A stretch of DNA of 64,000 nucleotides from assembly GCF_950295315.1 (NCBI RefSeq), contig NC_080164.1:62634042-62698041 (forward strand), written 5' to 3'. The DNA comes from Erinaceus europaeus. Its lineage: Eukaryota > Chordata > Mammalia > Eulipotyphla > Erinaceidae. How positions within the stretch are numbered: position 1 is the first letter of the stretch; each line of letters begins with the position of its first letter. The position numbers were made by a program, and so were the translations under genes. The notes below the pieces were generated by a model that worked only from the letters and a program-made list of their open reading frames with translations, ran no database searches and was not told where the DNA came from. Shown here one piece after another: positions 1 to 19,039 of the stretch.

Positions 1-1006
1 AAATCATCCATTTCTTCCAGGTTCTCTAGCTTGGTGGCATATTGTTTCATAGAAGCCTCACATGATATGTTGAATTTCTGTGGTGTCTGTTGTGATAGCT
101 CCTCTTTCATTTATGATCCAATTTATTTGGGTCTTCTCCCTTTTGTTTTGTGAGTCTGGCTAAAGATTTCTCAATTTTGTTTACTCTTTTGAAGAACCAA
201 CATTTACTTTTGTTGATCTTTTGTATGGTTTTCTTATTTTCAATGTTATTTATTTCTGCCCTGACTTTAGTTATTTCTGTCCTTCTGGTAGCTTTAGGGT
301 TCTTTCTTCTTCTTCTCCTAGGTCTTTAAGGTGTGCAATCAGGTTGTTTATTTGTGCTTTTTCTTGTTTCCTAATGTGTGCTTGTATGGGTATGAACTTC
401 TCTCTCAGTACTGCCTTAGCTTACCCCAAATATTTTGATAGCTTGTGTCTTCATTTTCACTGAACTCTCGAAACATTTTGATTTCTTCCTTTATTTCCCC
501 TTTGACCCAGTAGTTGTTAAGTAAGTAGTGTACTGTTGAGCTTCCACATTTTGGGACTATTACTAATCTTTTGTTGATTGCTCAGTGTTAGTTTAATTCC
601 ACTGTGGTCTGAGAAGATGCTTGGGATGATTTCAATGCTCTTGAAATTGCTGATGCTGTCTTTGTGGCCTAACATGTGGTCTATCCTTGAGAATAACCCA
701 TGTGGACTTGAGTAAATTGTGTATTCCAGTTTCTTGGGGTGAATGACTCTGAAAATGTCCAATAGTTCTAGTTTATCTATCTCCTCATTTAGCTCCCTCA
801 TGCCTTTATTGATTTTCTGCCTGGATGATCTGTCAAGTTGAGAGAGGAGAGTGTTGAATTCTCCTACTATGACTGTGTTGCTGCTAATATATTGCTGTTG
901 CTCTTTCAGTAGATATTTGATGTATTTAGATGGCTTCTCATTGGGTGCATAGATGTTAATAATTGTTAAGTCCTCTTGATTGACTGATCCTCAGAACATT
1001 AAAGAT
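1..1006 (-). mobile_element. LINE-1 ORF2 fragment
   Basis: The minus strand reads as L1 ORF2. The stretch 801-517 encodes a recognisable endonuclease-domain end with the PHGLFSRIDHMLGHK and FSDHSGIKL motifs (the SDH of the APE-type active site). Sequence below 500 continues toward the reverse transcriptase but has several frame breaks. The element is truncated at its 5' side near 1006 and runs off the window at base 1. It is a dead copy. Confidence 0.85.
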
Positions 1007-1036
1007 ATGTGGTTTATTAAAAATATTTTATTTATT

Positions 1037-1339
1037 TATTTTTTTCACTCTTTTTTTAATTAAGTTTATTTATTTATTTATTTTCCTTTTTGTTGCCCTT
1101 GTTGTTTAACATTGTTGTGGTTATTAATCTTGTTGTTGTTGGATAGGACAGAGAGAAATGGAGAGAGGAGGGGAAGACAGAGAGGAGGAGAGAAAGACAG
1201 ACACCTACAGACCTGCTTCACTGCTTGTGAAGCGACTCCCCTGCAGGTGGGGAGCCGGGGGCTCGAACTGGGATCCTTAGGCAGGTCCTGGCGATTTGCG
1301 CCACGTGCGCTTAACCAGCTGCACCACCGCCCGACTCCC
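1037..1339 (-). mobile_element. SINE A inserted in the tail of a SINE C
   Basis: Complete type A SINE on the minus strand, head at 1339. It is flanked by a near-perfect target-site duplication of an A/T-rich stretch (about 1019-1036 and 1340-1357), which is the tail of the SINE C that follows. Confidence 0.85.
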
Positions 1340-1481
1340 AAAAATATTTTATTTATTAATGAGAAAGGAGGGGAGAGAAAGAACCAGACATCACTCTGGT
1401 ACATGTGCTGCTGGGGACTGAACTTGGGATCTCACCTTTGAGAGTCCAATGCTTTATCCACTGCACCACCTCCCAGACGAT
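1340..1481 (-). mobile_element. SINE C
   Basis: tRNA-derived head at 1481 (A-box-like GTGGTGCAGTGG on the minus strand), then the CAGCACATGTACCAGAGTGA body, with an AT-rich tail split by the SINE A above. Confidence 0.8.
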
Positions 1482-1544
1482 GAGATATCTGATTTTTACC
1501 CTGAAAGATGCTTAGGGCTACGTAAAGGTTTAAAAGATGAGAAT

Positions 1545-1830
1545 TCAGGGAGTGGGGCGGTAGCGCAGCGGGTTAAGCGTACATGGGCTTGCACATGGAC
1601 AAAGCCCAAGGACTGTCATAAGGATCCTGGTTGGAGCCCTGGCTCCCCACCTGCACGGGAGTCGCCTCACAGCGACAGTGGTGAAGCAGGTCTGCAGGTG
1701 TCTATCTTTCTCTCCCCTTTCTGTCTTCCCCTTCTCTCTCCATTTCTCTCTGTCCTATCCAACAACGACAGCATCAGTAGTAACTACAACAATACAACAA
1801 GGGGAATAAATAAATATTTTTTTAAAAAGT
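1545..1830 (+). mobile_element. SINE A
   Basis: Head GGTAGCGCAGCGGGTTAAGC near 1560, CT-rich middle, then the CAACAA-rich and AATAAATAAATA tail. Confidence 0.85.
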
Positions 1831-2159
1831 TGGTAATTCTAAACTAGAGGTAATACCAACAGATACTTCGGCTTTTACCTGCAACAAGTACAGTTAAGAC
1901 TAATTTGACTCTTTCTCGGAATGTGAACTGGAGAGGACCTATTTGATCATGGATGACAGAACATACACTACCCAGGAGATACACTCACTCCTAGAGTTTC
2001 TTGGGACTTTGCAAAACTTTCATGTTCCAGTCTCCTTGGAGTCAGCACTACTATTTGTTCTTGGGGACCTGGACTGATGGCGCGACTTTTCTACTTTTCC
2101 TTTTTCCCCAAGTGCTGCCTGCAATAAACATCCCTGGTTATATGAGATTACTTAATCTG
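1831..2159. other. No gene seen
   Basis: Non-repetitive-looking sequence between a SINE and the CpG-rich promoter. A short AATAAA occurs in it, but no exon can be supported. Confidence 0.4.
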
Positions 2160-2960
2160 GACGCCTGCTGCAGAAAGGATACCGCTGGTGTGGGGCCTGG
2201 GGGGGTGTAGTCGAGGGGAAGTGAGGGGGGCAGTGTAGGCGCCTTCTCTCTGGCTACTCCGGGCAGCCCTGGGAGACGGGGGCGTGCCTACTGCGGGTTA
2301 CACTTGCGGGACAACTAGGGTTCAGCGGGAGGCGGGGCTGGCACAGCCCCGTACCTATTCTGGGACAAAGCCTTTGAGAGTCCGGGAAGCGGTTTTCTGG
2401 GGATTCCCAGCATCCCAGATGGCCCAAGCCCTGCATGGGCCCCCAACCACCGACTTGCCCACACTTGCTAAAGACCACCCGGCGTGCAGAGCTGCCCCGG
2501 AACCCAAGACCAGTGATGCAAGTCGCGCCCCGCCGAGGCTTCTGGGAGTTGTAGTTCTACTTCGTATGGAGCGGAGCGACTCGGCCCTGCGAGTTCGCCT
2601 TTATTGTGGGGTTCCCGGCTTCTTAAGAATCAGGCGTGAGCGTCAGGAGATCTGCACGCCTCCTCTATGTGCAGTTGACCGGAAAGAGGGTGACGGGAGG
2701 GCCCCTACTCAGGGTAGGGCAGAGGTGACAGGCTGCCTCGAGAGGGGCGCGCGCGTTCCCGGGCCTCTGGTGACCCAGATCGGTGGGACCCCCAGACCCC
2801 AGGGCGCCCTCTACGTCCTCCTCCCGCGGCGATCGTCTCGGGTGCCGGCCGGGGAGGGTGTCGCCATGGAGCACTGGGCCCGGGGTGAGCATTTCGGGCG
2901 GATGCGGTCGCGGTGCCTGCTGGAGAGAAGAGAAAAGGAGAAAGGCTGCCCTCTGGCTGG
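2160..2960 (+). promoter_or_regulatory. CpG-rich promoter region, likely of the KRAB zinc-finger gene
   Basis: This is the only strongly GC- and CpG-rich block in the first 47 kb, in contrast to AT-rich surroundings. There is no TATA box. It holds a ZNF143-type motif at 2540-2555 and several good donor-like sites, for example GTGAGC after the CCCGG at 2884 and GTGAGCG near 2635, so one or more untranslated first exons may end here. The + strand zinc-finger gene downstream has no other plausible promoter in the window. The first exon and start site cannot be fixed from sequence alone. Long open frames in this block are a by-product of GC richness. Confidence 0.6.
2540..2555 (-). promoter_or_regulatory. 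ZNF143/SBS-type motif
   Basis: The minus strand reads ACTACAACTCCCAGAA, very close to the ACTACAATTCCCAGCATGC motif bound by ZNF143 in TATA-less and often bidirectional promoters. It sits inside the CpG-rich block. Confidence 0.65.
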
Positions 2961-3698
2961 GACAGTGTCTCAGGAAGGGGAAGCATCTTACCTGTGAGAA
3001 AGCCTTTTCCCACCTCCTTGTTTCTTGCTGTGGTTTTAAGGGGGAGTTCGCTACCTGCCTTACCCTGTTGGCCTTCAGGATGATGTTTGCTTCCTTCATA
3101 CTCCCGAATGAACAGCTCTGACAATTTAGTTTTGTCTTGTTTTGTTTTGTAATGAGTCCCATTTGTTTTCACAAGACCCCCATAAATTAAGAGACTATTA
3201 GACCCACGGGCAGATGGGAATAACTAGGATTTCAGAATTCAGAAGGTTTGTTTAGAACCCTAATCCAAACTCTCTCCTTACCCCCACAATCCATAAAAAT
3301 GCAATCTTATAAGATCTGAAAAGCCACTATTCAAAAAGTGTATATAGTCTTTGTTCGTACTGTAACCCTGGAATAGAATAGAAATGAATGGTTAAGTGAG
3401 GACTTGATTGACGCATCGAGACTACGTTTTAGGCTATTAACACTCAGTAAATGGAGGATATAGGTATGTATTAATATGTGCCTAGAATTTCATAGCAGAG
3501 TTTTACTGGAGTTTGCGGGCCGGAGTGGATGGGGAAAAACTGAGGTAGCAATAGCCATGTCTGTCTGGGTCCAAATCTATGGAGATTGTGCCTTTGTTCC
3601 ATATGTTGAGCCTGCATAAGTGACAATTGGTTATGTACGACAGTTTTTTTGAGTTTACAGCAAGATGAGAATGGTCGCCATGGTTCTATCTCCTCTTT
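2961..3698. other. No gene seen
   Basis: Probable first intron of the zinc-finger gene. I recognise no repeat or exon here. Confidence 0.4.
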
Positions 3699-3699
3699 T

Positions 3700-4004
3700 T
3701 TAAAAAAATATATTTTTATTTTTTATTATTTTTATTTTCCCTTTTGTTGCCCTTGTTTTTTTATTGTTGTTATGGTTATTATTGTTATTATTGGTATTTT
3801 CATTGTTGGATAGGACAGAGATAAATGGAGAGAAGAGGGGAAGACAGAGAGGGGGAGAGAAAGATAAGACACCTGCAGACCTGCTTCACCGCCTGTGAGG
3901 CGACTCCCCTGTAGGTGAGGAGCCGGTGGCTCGAACTGGGATCCTTAAGATGGTCCTTGATGTTCGCACCACGTGCACTTAACCCGCTGCGCTACAGCCG
4001 ACCC
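3700..4004 (-). mobile_element. SINE A
   Basis: Complete type A copy, head at 4004, T-rich end at 3700 (the tail of the minus-strand element). Confidence 0.85.
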
Positions 4005-4078
4005 CCTCTAGCTCCACTTCTAGGCTCACTTTCTGAGGACTCAGAACTTTTTCTGCTGAAAATCTAAAAGGAAATGGC

Positions 4079-4096
4079 ATGACCCCTGTGTCCCAG
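4079..4096 (+). CDS. Candidate start-codon exon of the KRAB zinc-finger gene (coding part)
   Basis: A unique island between two SINEs ends ATG ACC CCT GTG TCC CAG followed by GTGGGT, encoding MTPVSQ and a phase-0 donor. That is the layout of the short exon that normally precedes KRAB-A in KRAB zinc-finger genes, and the KRAB-A exon at 9561 does start in phase 0. An earlier ATG at 4074 reads ATG GCA TGA, which looks like a MAM start that has lost one base. The exon's left border is not determined. If it is joined to the KRAB-A exon, the frame stops at the second codon (TAA). Confidence 0.35.
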
Positions 4097-4111
4097 GTGG
4101 GTTTAATTTTT

Positions 4112-4262
4112 TTATAAAGATTTTCTTTATTTTATTAATGAGAAAGATAAGAGGAGAGAAAAAGAGCCAGGCATCACTCTGGTACATGTGCTGCTGGGGA
4201 TTGAACTCAGGACCTTATGCTTGAGAGTCTAGTTCATTAGCCACTGTGCTACCTCCCGGACC
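4112..4262 (-). mobile_element. SINE C
   Basis: Type C body with GGTACATGTGCTGCTGGGG, head at 4262. Confidence 0.85.
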
Positions 4263-4295
4263 ACTAATTTTTTTTTTTTTAACATTTAATTTATT

Positions 4296-4460
4296 GTGGC
4301 TGGATGGATGGTGGCGCACATGGTTGAGCACCAAGGGAAAGTTTTGCAAGTGGTAAAGCAGTGTTGCAGGTGTCTCTCTGTCTCTCTCCCTTTCTATCAC
4401 CCCTTCTCTCTTGACTTCTGGCTGTCTCTATCCAATAAATAAATAAATAAATAAATATAA
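4296..4460 (+). mobile_element. SINE B with internal deletion
   Basis: Head GATGGTGGCGCACATGGTTG, but the piece from the B-box region to the middle is missing. The (AATA)n tail ends near 4460. Confidence 0.75.
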
Positions 4461-4471
4461 TAAAAATTGTA

Positions 4472-4632
4472 AAAAATATTTTATATGTCTATTATTATTG
4501 ATTGGATAGAGATAGGGAGAAGTCAAGAGGGGAGGAGATAGAAGAGAGAAAAAGAGAACTGCTTCTTGGTTTGAGAAGCTTTCCTCCATGCATGTGGGGA
4601 CCAAGGGATTGAATCTGGATCCTTGCTCATCA
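4472..4632 (-). mobile_element. SINE B, head truncated
   Basis: Minus-strand type B copy facing the previous one. It lacks the first part of the tRNA-like head. Confidence 0.7.
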
Positions 4633-4664
4633 TCAGCATCATCATTATTTAAAGACTTTCTTTT

Positions 4665-4822
4665 TTTTTTTTTAAAGATTTTATTTATTTATTAATGAGA
4701 AAGATAGGAAGAGAGAGAGAAAGAACCAGACATCACTCTGGTACATGTGCTGCTGGGGATTGAACTCAGGACTTGATGCTTGAGAGTTCGATGTTTTATC
4801 CACTGCGCTACCTCCTGGACCA
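4665..4822 (-). mobile_element. SINE C
   Basis: Type C copy with oligo(T) at its left end and head at 4822. Confidence 0.85.
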
Positions 4823-4839
4823 CTACTTTCTTTTTTTTT

Positions 4840-5085
4840 TTTTTAAATATTTATTTATTTATTCCCTTTTGTCACCCTTGTTGTTTTATTGTTGTTGTTA
4901 TTGATGTCATTGTTGGCTAGGACAGAAAGAAATCGAGAGAGGAGGGGAAGACAGAGAGGGGGAGAGAAAGACACCTGCAGACTTGCTGAACCGCTTGTGA
5001 AGCTACTCCCCTGCAGGTGGGAAGCCGGGGGCTTGAACAGGGATCCTTATGCTGGTCCTTGTGCTTCACGCCACGTGCACTTTAC
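4840..5085 (-). mobile_element. SINE A, head truncated
   Basis: Type A copy ending in the middle of its tRNA-like head (CCACGTGCACTTTAC). Confidence 0.8.
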
Positions 5086-5119
5086 TATTATTATTTTTTA
5101 CCATGGGCCACTAGATCTT

Positions 5120-5215
5120 TTTTTTCATTAGTGATTTAATACTGATTTTCAAAATTACAAGATAATGAGTATAACTCCGCACAGTTCGCACCACCAGAGT
5201 TCTGAATCCCCAATC
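5120..5215 (-). mobile_element. Family X retroposon 3' end fragment
   Basis: Similar to 21345-21450 and 43190-43280 (CATTAGTGATTTAAT, CACCACCAGAGTTCTG). This is the minus-strand form of the 3' end of family X described at 28980-33065. Confidence 0.5.
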
Positions 5216-5309
5216 CCTTAATTGTAAACTACAGCAGTTCTCTTAAGGTTACAGATATGGTCTAACTAATATTTCTACAACTACCTACCTATATTTGTAT
5301 ATATTTGCA

Positions 5310-6080
5310 CATTTTTTTCTATGCCATCAGATCTTCTTAACTCACCACCGTGACTATAGTGAAGTGACCTGACACACCTAGGGCTTTTGGAAAGGTGTTA
5401 TTTGCTTAGATTAATTCTAGGTAACCTTCCTGTATAAAATGCCTCACGGAGATAAAAGTTTTTTTATTTGTCTTCTGAGACCAAGCTTATGAATTATAAC
5501 ACATTATAATACATGTTCAACTAGATGAACCACTGCCTGGCCCTAAATTTCTTCTTTTTCTTCTCAGTTTTTTTTTCTTTTAAATCTCCAGTGCTCAGAG
5601 TGTGTATATAGTTTTTACATTGCTATGGAATTGTTCAACTCTTAATTCCTAAACCACTAGGTTCATCCTAATAAACAGATGAATAAAAAGCTTCACAATA
5701 AATGCTTCTCATTCATACAGTACTCACTTTCCTTTCCCGCATTACTTCTGTATTTATTTATTAATTAGTGCATATTTACTAGCTATATAGTATTTCAAGG
5801 TTTCATGGTGAGATGTATCCTAATAAAAGCCAGTTGCCCCTGCCTAATGAAGTTTACTGAGGAGATAAGATGCAGATAAAAAGATAGACATTTAAAATGA
5901 ATAAATGAGTGGTATAGACAAGTCATAAATGGCCATGAAGGAAATTTTCCATCCTTAGAGTAGTTGGAGAAGGGGAGGGAAATGCTGAATTAGAAACTAC
6001 ACTTTGGGAAAATAAGAGAGATTAGAAAGAGAATAGAGTAGAAGAACATTCTAAGAGAAAAGACAACTTGAACAAAAAAA
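5310..6080. other. No gene seen
   Basis: AT-rich intronic sequence with no exon or repeat that I recognise. Confidence 0.4.
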
Positions 6081-6083
6081 AGG

Positions 6084-6372
6084 GGAGGGGGACTGGGTGG
6101 TGGCACACCTGGTTAACAACATATAGTATTGAGCAAAAGGACCCGAGCGAGGATCCAGGTTTGAGCTCCTGGCTCCCCACCTGCCAGGGGGAATGTTTCA
6201 TGAGCGGTGAAGCAGATATGCAGGTGTCTTTCTCTTCTATCTTCCCCTCTCTCCTCAATTTCACTCTGGCCTATCCAATAAAATGGAAAGAATCACTGCC
6301 AAGAGCAGTGGATTCATAGTGCTGGTACTGAGCCCCGGAATAACCCTGGAGGCAAAAAGAAAAGAAAAGAGA
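6084..6372 (+). mobile_element. SINE B with the 3' module
   Basis: Type B-like head, CT-rich middle, then after a CCAATAAAATGG junction the 3' module ending AATAACCCTGGAGGCAAAAA. Confidence 0.75.
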
Positions 6373-6745
6373 AAAAACAAAAGTCTTTAGGTGATGAGAG
6401 TTGGAAATGTGACTGTATCAGTGTGGAGTTGACTGGAGTATGGTGAGGTTCATGAGGGAAACTTGGACATGTTGTAGCCAGACCACATGAAATTCTGCAC
6501 TGGGCCTTATTCCAAAGGTAAGTAAGTCTTACGAAAACTTTTTGAAGCTCAACATGAAATATGCAGTTGAATTGGAGAGAGATTAGTCAAGATAATTCTG
6601 TAGGAATTTACCAAAGAAGACACTGAGAAATGACAGATATTATCATAAAAGACAATGGAACTATTTGTCAACTTTCAACCTGACTTCAGAGTGTACAGTA
6701 GCTGGTGATCCATATAAATCACAGGGAGAAAACACCAGTATTGAT
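6373..6745. other. No gene seen
   Basis: Intronic sequence, nothing recognised. Confidence 0.35.
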
Positions 6746-6942
6746 TTTTAAAAAAAAATTTATTTATTACTTTATTTATTGACTAGAAACAGCCAGAAAT
6801 TGAGAGGAAAGGGGAGATAGAGAGGGAGAGAGTCATGGGCAGTATTGCTTCACCACTTGTGAAGCTTTCTCTCTGCAAGTGGGGACCAGGGTCCTTGCAC
6901 ATTGTAATGTGTGCTCAACCAGTTGCGCCACCACCTGGCCCC
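6746..6942 (-). mobile_element. SINE B
   Basis: Minus-strand copy, head CCACCACCTGGCCCCT at its right end. Confidence 0.85.
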
Positions 6943-7039
6943 TCCAGTACTGATTCCGATCTGTTAATTTATTGATTCCTTTCAGAACAAATAAGAAAGG
7001 GGAAAAGGTAGCAATCTCTGTTGGATTGTGTGTTTTTTT

Positions 7040-7249
7040 TAAATTATTATTAATTTTAAACATTTATTTTACTTGATAGAACAGAGAAAAATTGAGAGGG
7101 TAAAGAGAGAGGGAAAGAGAAAGAGAGACTCTTATAATACTGCTTCACTACATCAAGCTTCCCTTTTGCAGGTGGGGGAGTGGGACTTGAACTCATGTCC
7201 TTACTCATAGCAACATGTGTGCTCCACAAAGTGAGCCACCACCTAGCCC
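7040..7249 (-). mobile_element. SINE B
   Basis: Minus-strand type B copy with GAGCCACCACCTAGCCCT at the head. Confidence 0.85.
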
Positions 7250-7339
7250 TCTGAATTGTCTTAATGATCTGTCTGTGACTTCCAGCCCCAGGGTAGGCAC
7301 ATCGTGCAACAGTGCTGTACATAAGTTTGATTGCCTAGG

Positions 7340-7448
7340 TTTTACACTGCTCAGCTCTGGCTTATGGTGGTGTGGGGATTGAACTTGGGACCTCCTGGCC
7401 TCAGGCTTGAGAATCTGTTTGTATATCCATTATGCTATCTCCCTGCTC
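7340..7448 (-). mobile_element. SINE E fragment
   Basis: Contains CAGCTCTGGCTTATGGTGGT and ends ATTATGCTATCTCCC, the minus strand of the type E head. Confidence 0.7.
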
Positions 7449-7587
7449 AGTTTTTCTAAGGGATCTCATGTCTGAAAAGGGAAAGGTTTGGTTTGGTGGT
7501 GGGAGTGGTATAGAATTTTACCCCTTTACCTTATAATCTTGTAAATCACTATTTTTTAAATTTTAATCTTTTTATTTTTTATAAAAT

Positions 7588-8000
7588 GTTTTGCACTATC
7601 TTTATTTATTTATTGAATAGAGACAGCCAGAAATCGAGAGGAAAGGTTGTGGGAGAGAGGGAGAGAGACAGAGAGACACTTAGAGCCCTGCTTCTCCACC
7701 TACAAAGCTTTACCCATGCAGGTGGAGACCAGGGGCTTGAACCTGAGTCCTTGAGCACTGTAACATGTGCACTCAACCAGATGTGTCACCACCTGGCCCC
7801 TACTTATTTATTTATTTATTATTGGATAAAGACAGAAATTAAGAGGGAAGGGGAAATAGAGAGGAAAAGAGACAGAGACACCTGCGGCCCTGCTTCACCA
7901 CTTCTGAAGCTTTTCCCCTACAGGTGGGGATCAGGGCTTTGCACCTGGTCCTGTGCACTGTAATGTGTGTGCTTAACAGGGTGTGCCACAACCTGGTCTC
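7588..8000 (-). mobile_element. Two SINE B copies in tandem
   Basis: One copy at 7588-7800 and one at 7802-8000, both on the minus strand, the second inserted next to the first head. Each has the tail (TTTATTTATT) on the left and the head (CACCACCTGGCCCC or variant) on the right. Confidence 0.8.
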
Positions 8001-9560
8001 AAAAATCACTATTAAGTTACTAATAAAATATATGTTAATGGGGGGGGGGAGTGGAGTGAGTGATTTCATTCTTCAAGTGTTAGAATAGAGTGAAGTTATT
8101 TTGGGCAAGAGGTTTCCAAGTGGGTAGTTATTTTAACTTTATTTCATCATATGAATCATTTTTACCACCTTTTGGGGGGGATTGAATATAAATGAAGATA
8201 GCTGTTATATTTATATGTATCTCATAAGAGGGTATGGCAAAAGTAGTTCAAGAAAGCTAAGTCTGATTCATTTGCTAGCATCCTAGGAACTAGTTTGATT
8301 GACTATGTCTTGATTAAATTGAAGTTGTATTGAATTTTTTTTTTTTTAGAGAACTAGGAAAAATTTTAGACTTGTCTTATCCCAAGTAAACAGGCTCAGC
8401 TACAGATTCAAAAGAGCATTACCTGCTCTGCTCCCTCTCCTCACATTTTATAGACTATCTAAACATTGTGCCTATTATCTGATAAAAGTTAGACCAGGAT
8501 AAACAGTGTTGTAAATGTTTCATACATGTCTGTCGGCATGCCTCAGCTTTGTTTTCATGCATATTTTTACAGAATACCTACTTTCAACTTTCTATTAATT
8601 TTTGTTCAAATGTTCCTTCCTGGAACTGACAAATTTATATATGGTACTCTTGTTCTATAAAAGATACTTTTGCTTGAGTGGGAAGAAAAATAGACCTGAT
8701 TTCTACTGTTATAGATCTTATCAACTAATGAGACGGGTAGATGTTAAGCACAAATCTCTTAATCTGTGCAGAACCCAAGAAAAGGGAAAGATCATGGTGC
8801 TATTCCCCAGAGAATCAGGGAGGTCTTCACGGAGGAGGTAATATCTGAACTGAGATCTGAAGTATGAGTAGGATTAAAATAGTTGAAAAGATGGGGTGGG
8901 TTGGGGTGGAAGAGAACAGTCAGGAATAGGAGGCATGTGTAAAGAGGTAAAAGGAAATGTGGTACACTTTGAAAAGCAACTATCGATGGGAACTAAGAAT
9001 GTGAGAGCACTATTTTATGATGGAGTAGAGAGTAGATGAAGAAATCAGAAGAATCAGAGTGATTATGAGAAATGACAAGAACACTTGAGGCCTTTGCGTA
9101 ATAATCTGGGTTTGAGATACTGTTCTACCAATCTATTCTCTGTGGCAGGTATTTTGATTTTGAATATATATTGTATAGTTCACATTCCTTGTCCCTATGT
9201 ACTTTAAAACCATAGTATAAAGAAAATTCTTCATTCATTGTAATGTTTTCTCCATTCTTCCTATGTCCACATAGTAAAAATTATATATATGGTTTTATCA
9301 TTTAAGCTATCAGTACACAAACTATTAATTTTGTGCTTTAAGATTTTACATTGTAAGTGCTACTTCATTTTGGTTCATGGAGTCAAGACACTAGTCTGTG
9401 GCTACAAATGACAGAAAATGTTAATACTGGAAGGGATGCCAGAATGGTCATATTGTCTTAACATTCCTGCTTTTCCTCTCCTTTGCTGTCAGTTTGAGTC
9501 CTTTCTGGAGAACTTTAGAAGGAGGTCCCTAGGTGATTCCTGATGCTTTTGGTTTTTCAG
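8001..9560. other. No gene seen
   Basis: Intron upstream of the KRAB-A exon, with a short G run at 8041-8049 and an oligo(T) near 8336. I see no exon or repeat I can name. Confidence 0.4.
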
Positions 9561-9569
9561 GAGTAACTG

Positions 9570-17819
<8,250 letters not shown>

Positions 17820-17991
17820 AGACTATATAAATGTAGTATATTCTGATATTTATTGAACATTCAGTATATATGGTATAAGAGCTACACAAAATGTAATATT
17901 GCGTTACTAGAAGTGTTAACTGATAAGTCATCATTGACATGGAATATACCTTATTTAGAATGTGAAAGAGGGACTTTACATTTTAAGATGT

Positions 17992-18031
17992 GTTGGGGCC
18001 AGGCGGTGGCTCACCTGGTTAAGTGCACACA
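17992..18031 (+). pseudogene. Tailless SINE B retropseudogene (first 40 nt only)
   Basis: Only the tRNA-like head (GGGGCCAGGCGGTGGCTCAC to GTGCACAC) is present, with no body and no A tail. It is flanked by the perfect 16-bp duplication TTACATTTTAAGATGT (17976-17991 and 18032-18047). It lies 170 bp after the zinc-finger stop codon, probably in the 3' UTR. Confidence 0.85.
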
Positions 18032-18047
18032 TTACATTTTAAGATGT

Positions 18048-18849
18048 CTTCTGTGGAGGACAATGTGAATTTTCTTGGAGAAAGGAAATTTATTTCCAGT
18101 TCCTTAATGCATATTATGAGAATAGTGTTTCTTTTAGGGATATTTCAGGGTAAGAAATGAGTTTGAGAACTCACAGTGAGTTTGTATGTGTGAAGAGTGA
18201 AGGCGGAAGAGAAGTCCTTAGTCTTATGTATAAGAACATGTGGGAAATATATAGGAAGGATTGAGAAAATCCATCCCCACTGGGATGGGAGATGAATTCA
18301 AGAAATTTTGACTCCAGTAACCACTCTAATGATTACTTACAACCAGAAAAAAAAAAAAAACTAACAAAAAAACTCAACATGACTTGTTGCTTAGTCACAA
18401 TATTTCCACAAATCCTTTCTTTTGAAACTAAGAAATGTTGGCCTTTTTTTTTTTTTTTTTTAGACTTTGGTTATTGAGAAATCTAAACTTAATAGTTACA
18501 TCAACTTCATGTAGCAAGATCTACAACCTAGGGAAACAAAATATAGGAGGAACATTTGACTGATTAAGTCTATTTTCAGCTGAATTAGCTGGGACTTCAA
18601 ATTCATGAAGATTTACCTCTGTTATATGTAGTTCATTCCTTAGGGTTTTTTCTAATAGCATAGTAAAATTTAGTTATAGCCCCAAATTTACACTGCACAT
18701 TAAATTGTAAAAAATAAATTATTTTCATCTTACCACTTATTTTGAGAAGACTCAGATGACTTTGTATGTTTTTTCCATTGAAACTTTGAATGTTGTTATT
18801 GGAAGTATTTTTAGTTCTATTTTCAGTTTTCACAGAATAGACTGATTTT
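18048..18849. other. Probable 3' UTR or flank of the zinc-finger gene
   Basis: AT-rich, with oligo(A) at 18346-18360 and oligo(T) at 18445-18462. An AATAAA lies near 18713, but nothing fixes the poly(A) site. Confidence 0.35.
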
Positions 18850-19030
18850 TTTCCTTGGCATGGATTTCTGTTTTTTAATCCTTTTTGCTGAGCATCTTGA
18901 TACTGTAGGTTTATATATCTGTAAAATTTGGGGAGTTTTCAGCCAATATTTCTTTGAATACAATCCCATCCATCACCCATTTTCTCTACCCATGACTCTG
19001 ATGACATAAATGTTAGATCTTTGTTTTGTT
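18850..19030 (-). mobile_element. Old L1 (L1M) fragment
   Basis: Resembles ancestral mammalian L1 sequence on the minus strand (GGGAGTTTTCAGCCAATAT, TTTCTTTGAATACAATCCC). It seems to resume at 21490 beyond the LTR element. Confidence 0.5.
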
Positions 19031-19039
19031 TGTTTTTAG

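Noticed and set aside
2284..2997. 237-codon open frame in the CpG-rich block, with overlapping frames on the other strand
   Set aside because: GC-rich DNA has few stops. No domain, Kozak or splice evidence; several frames are open at once.
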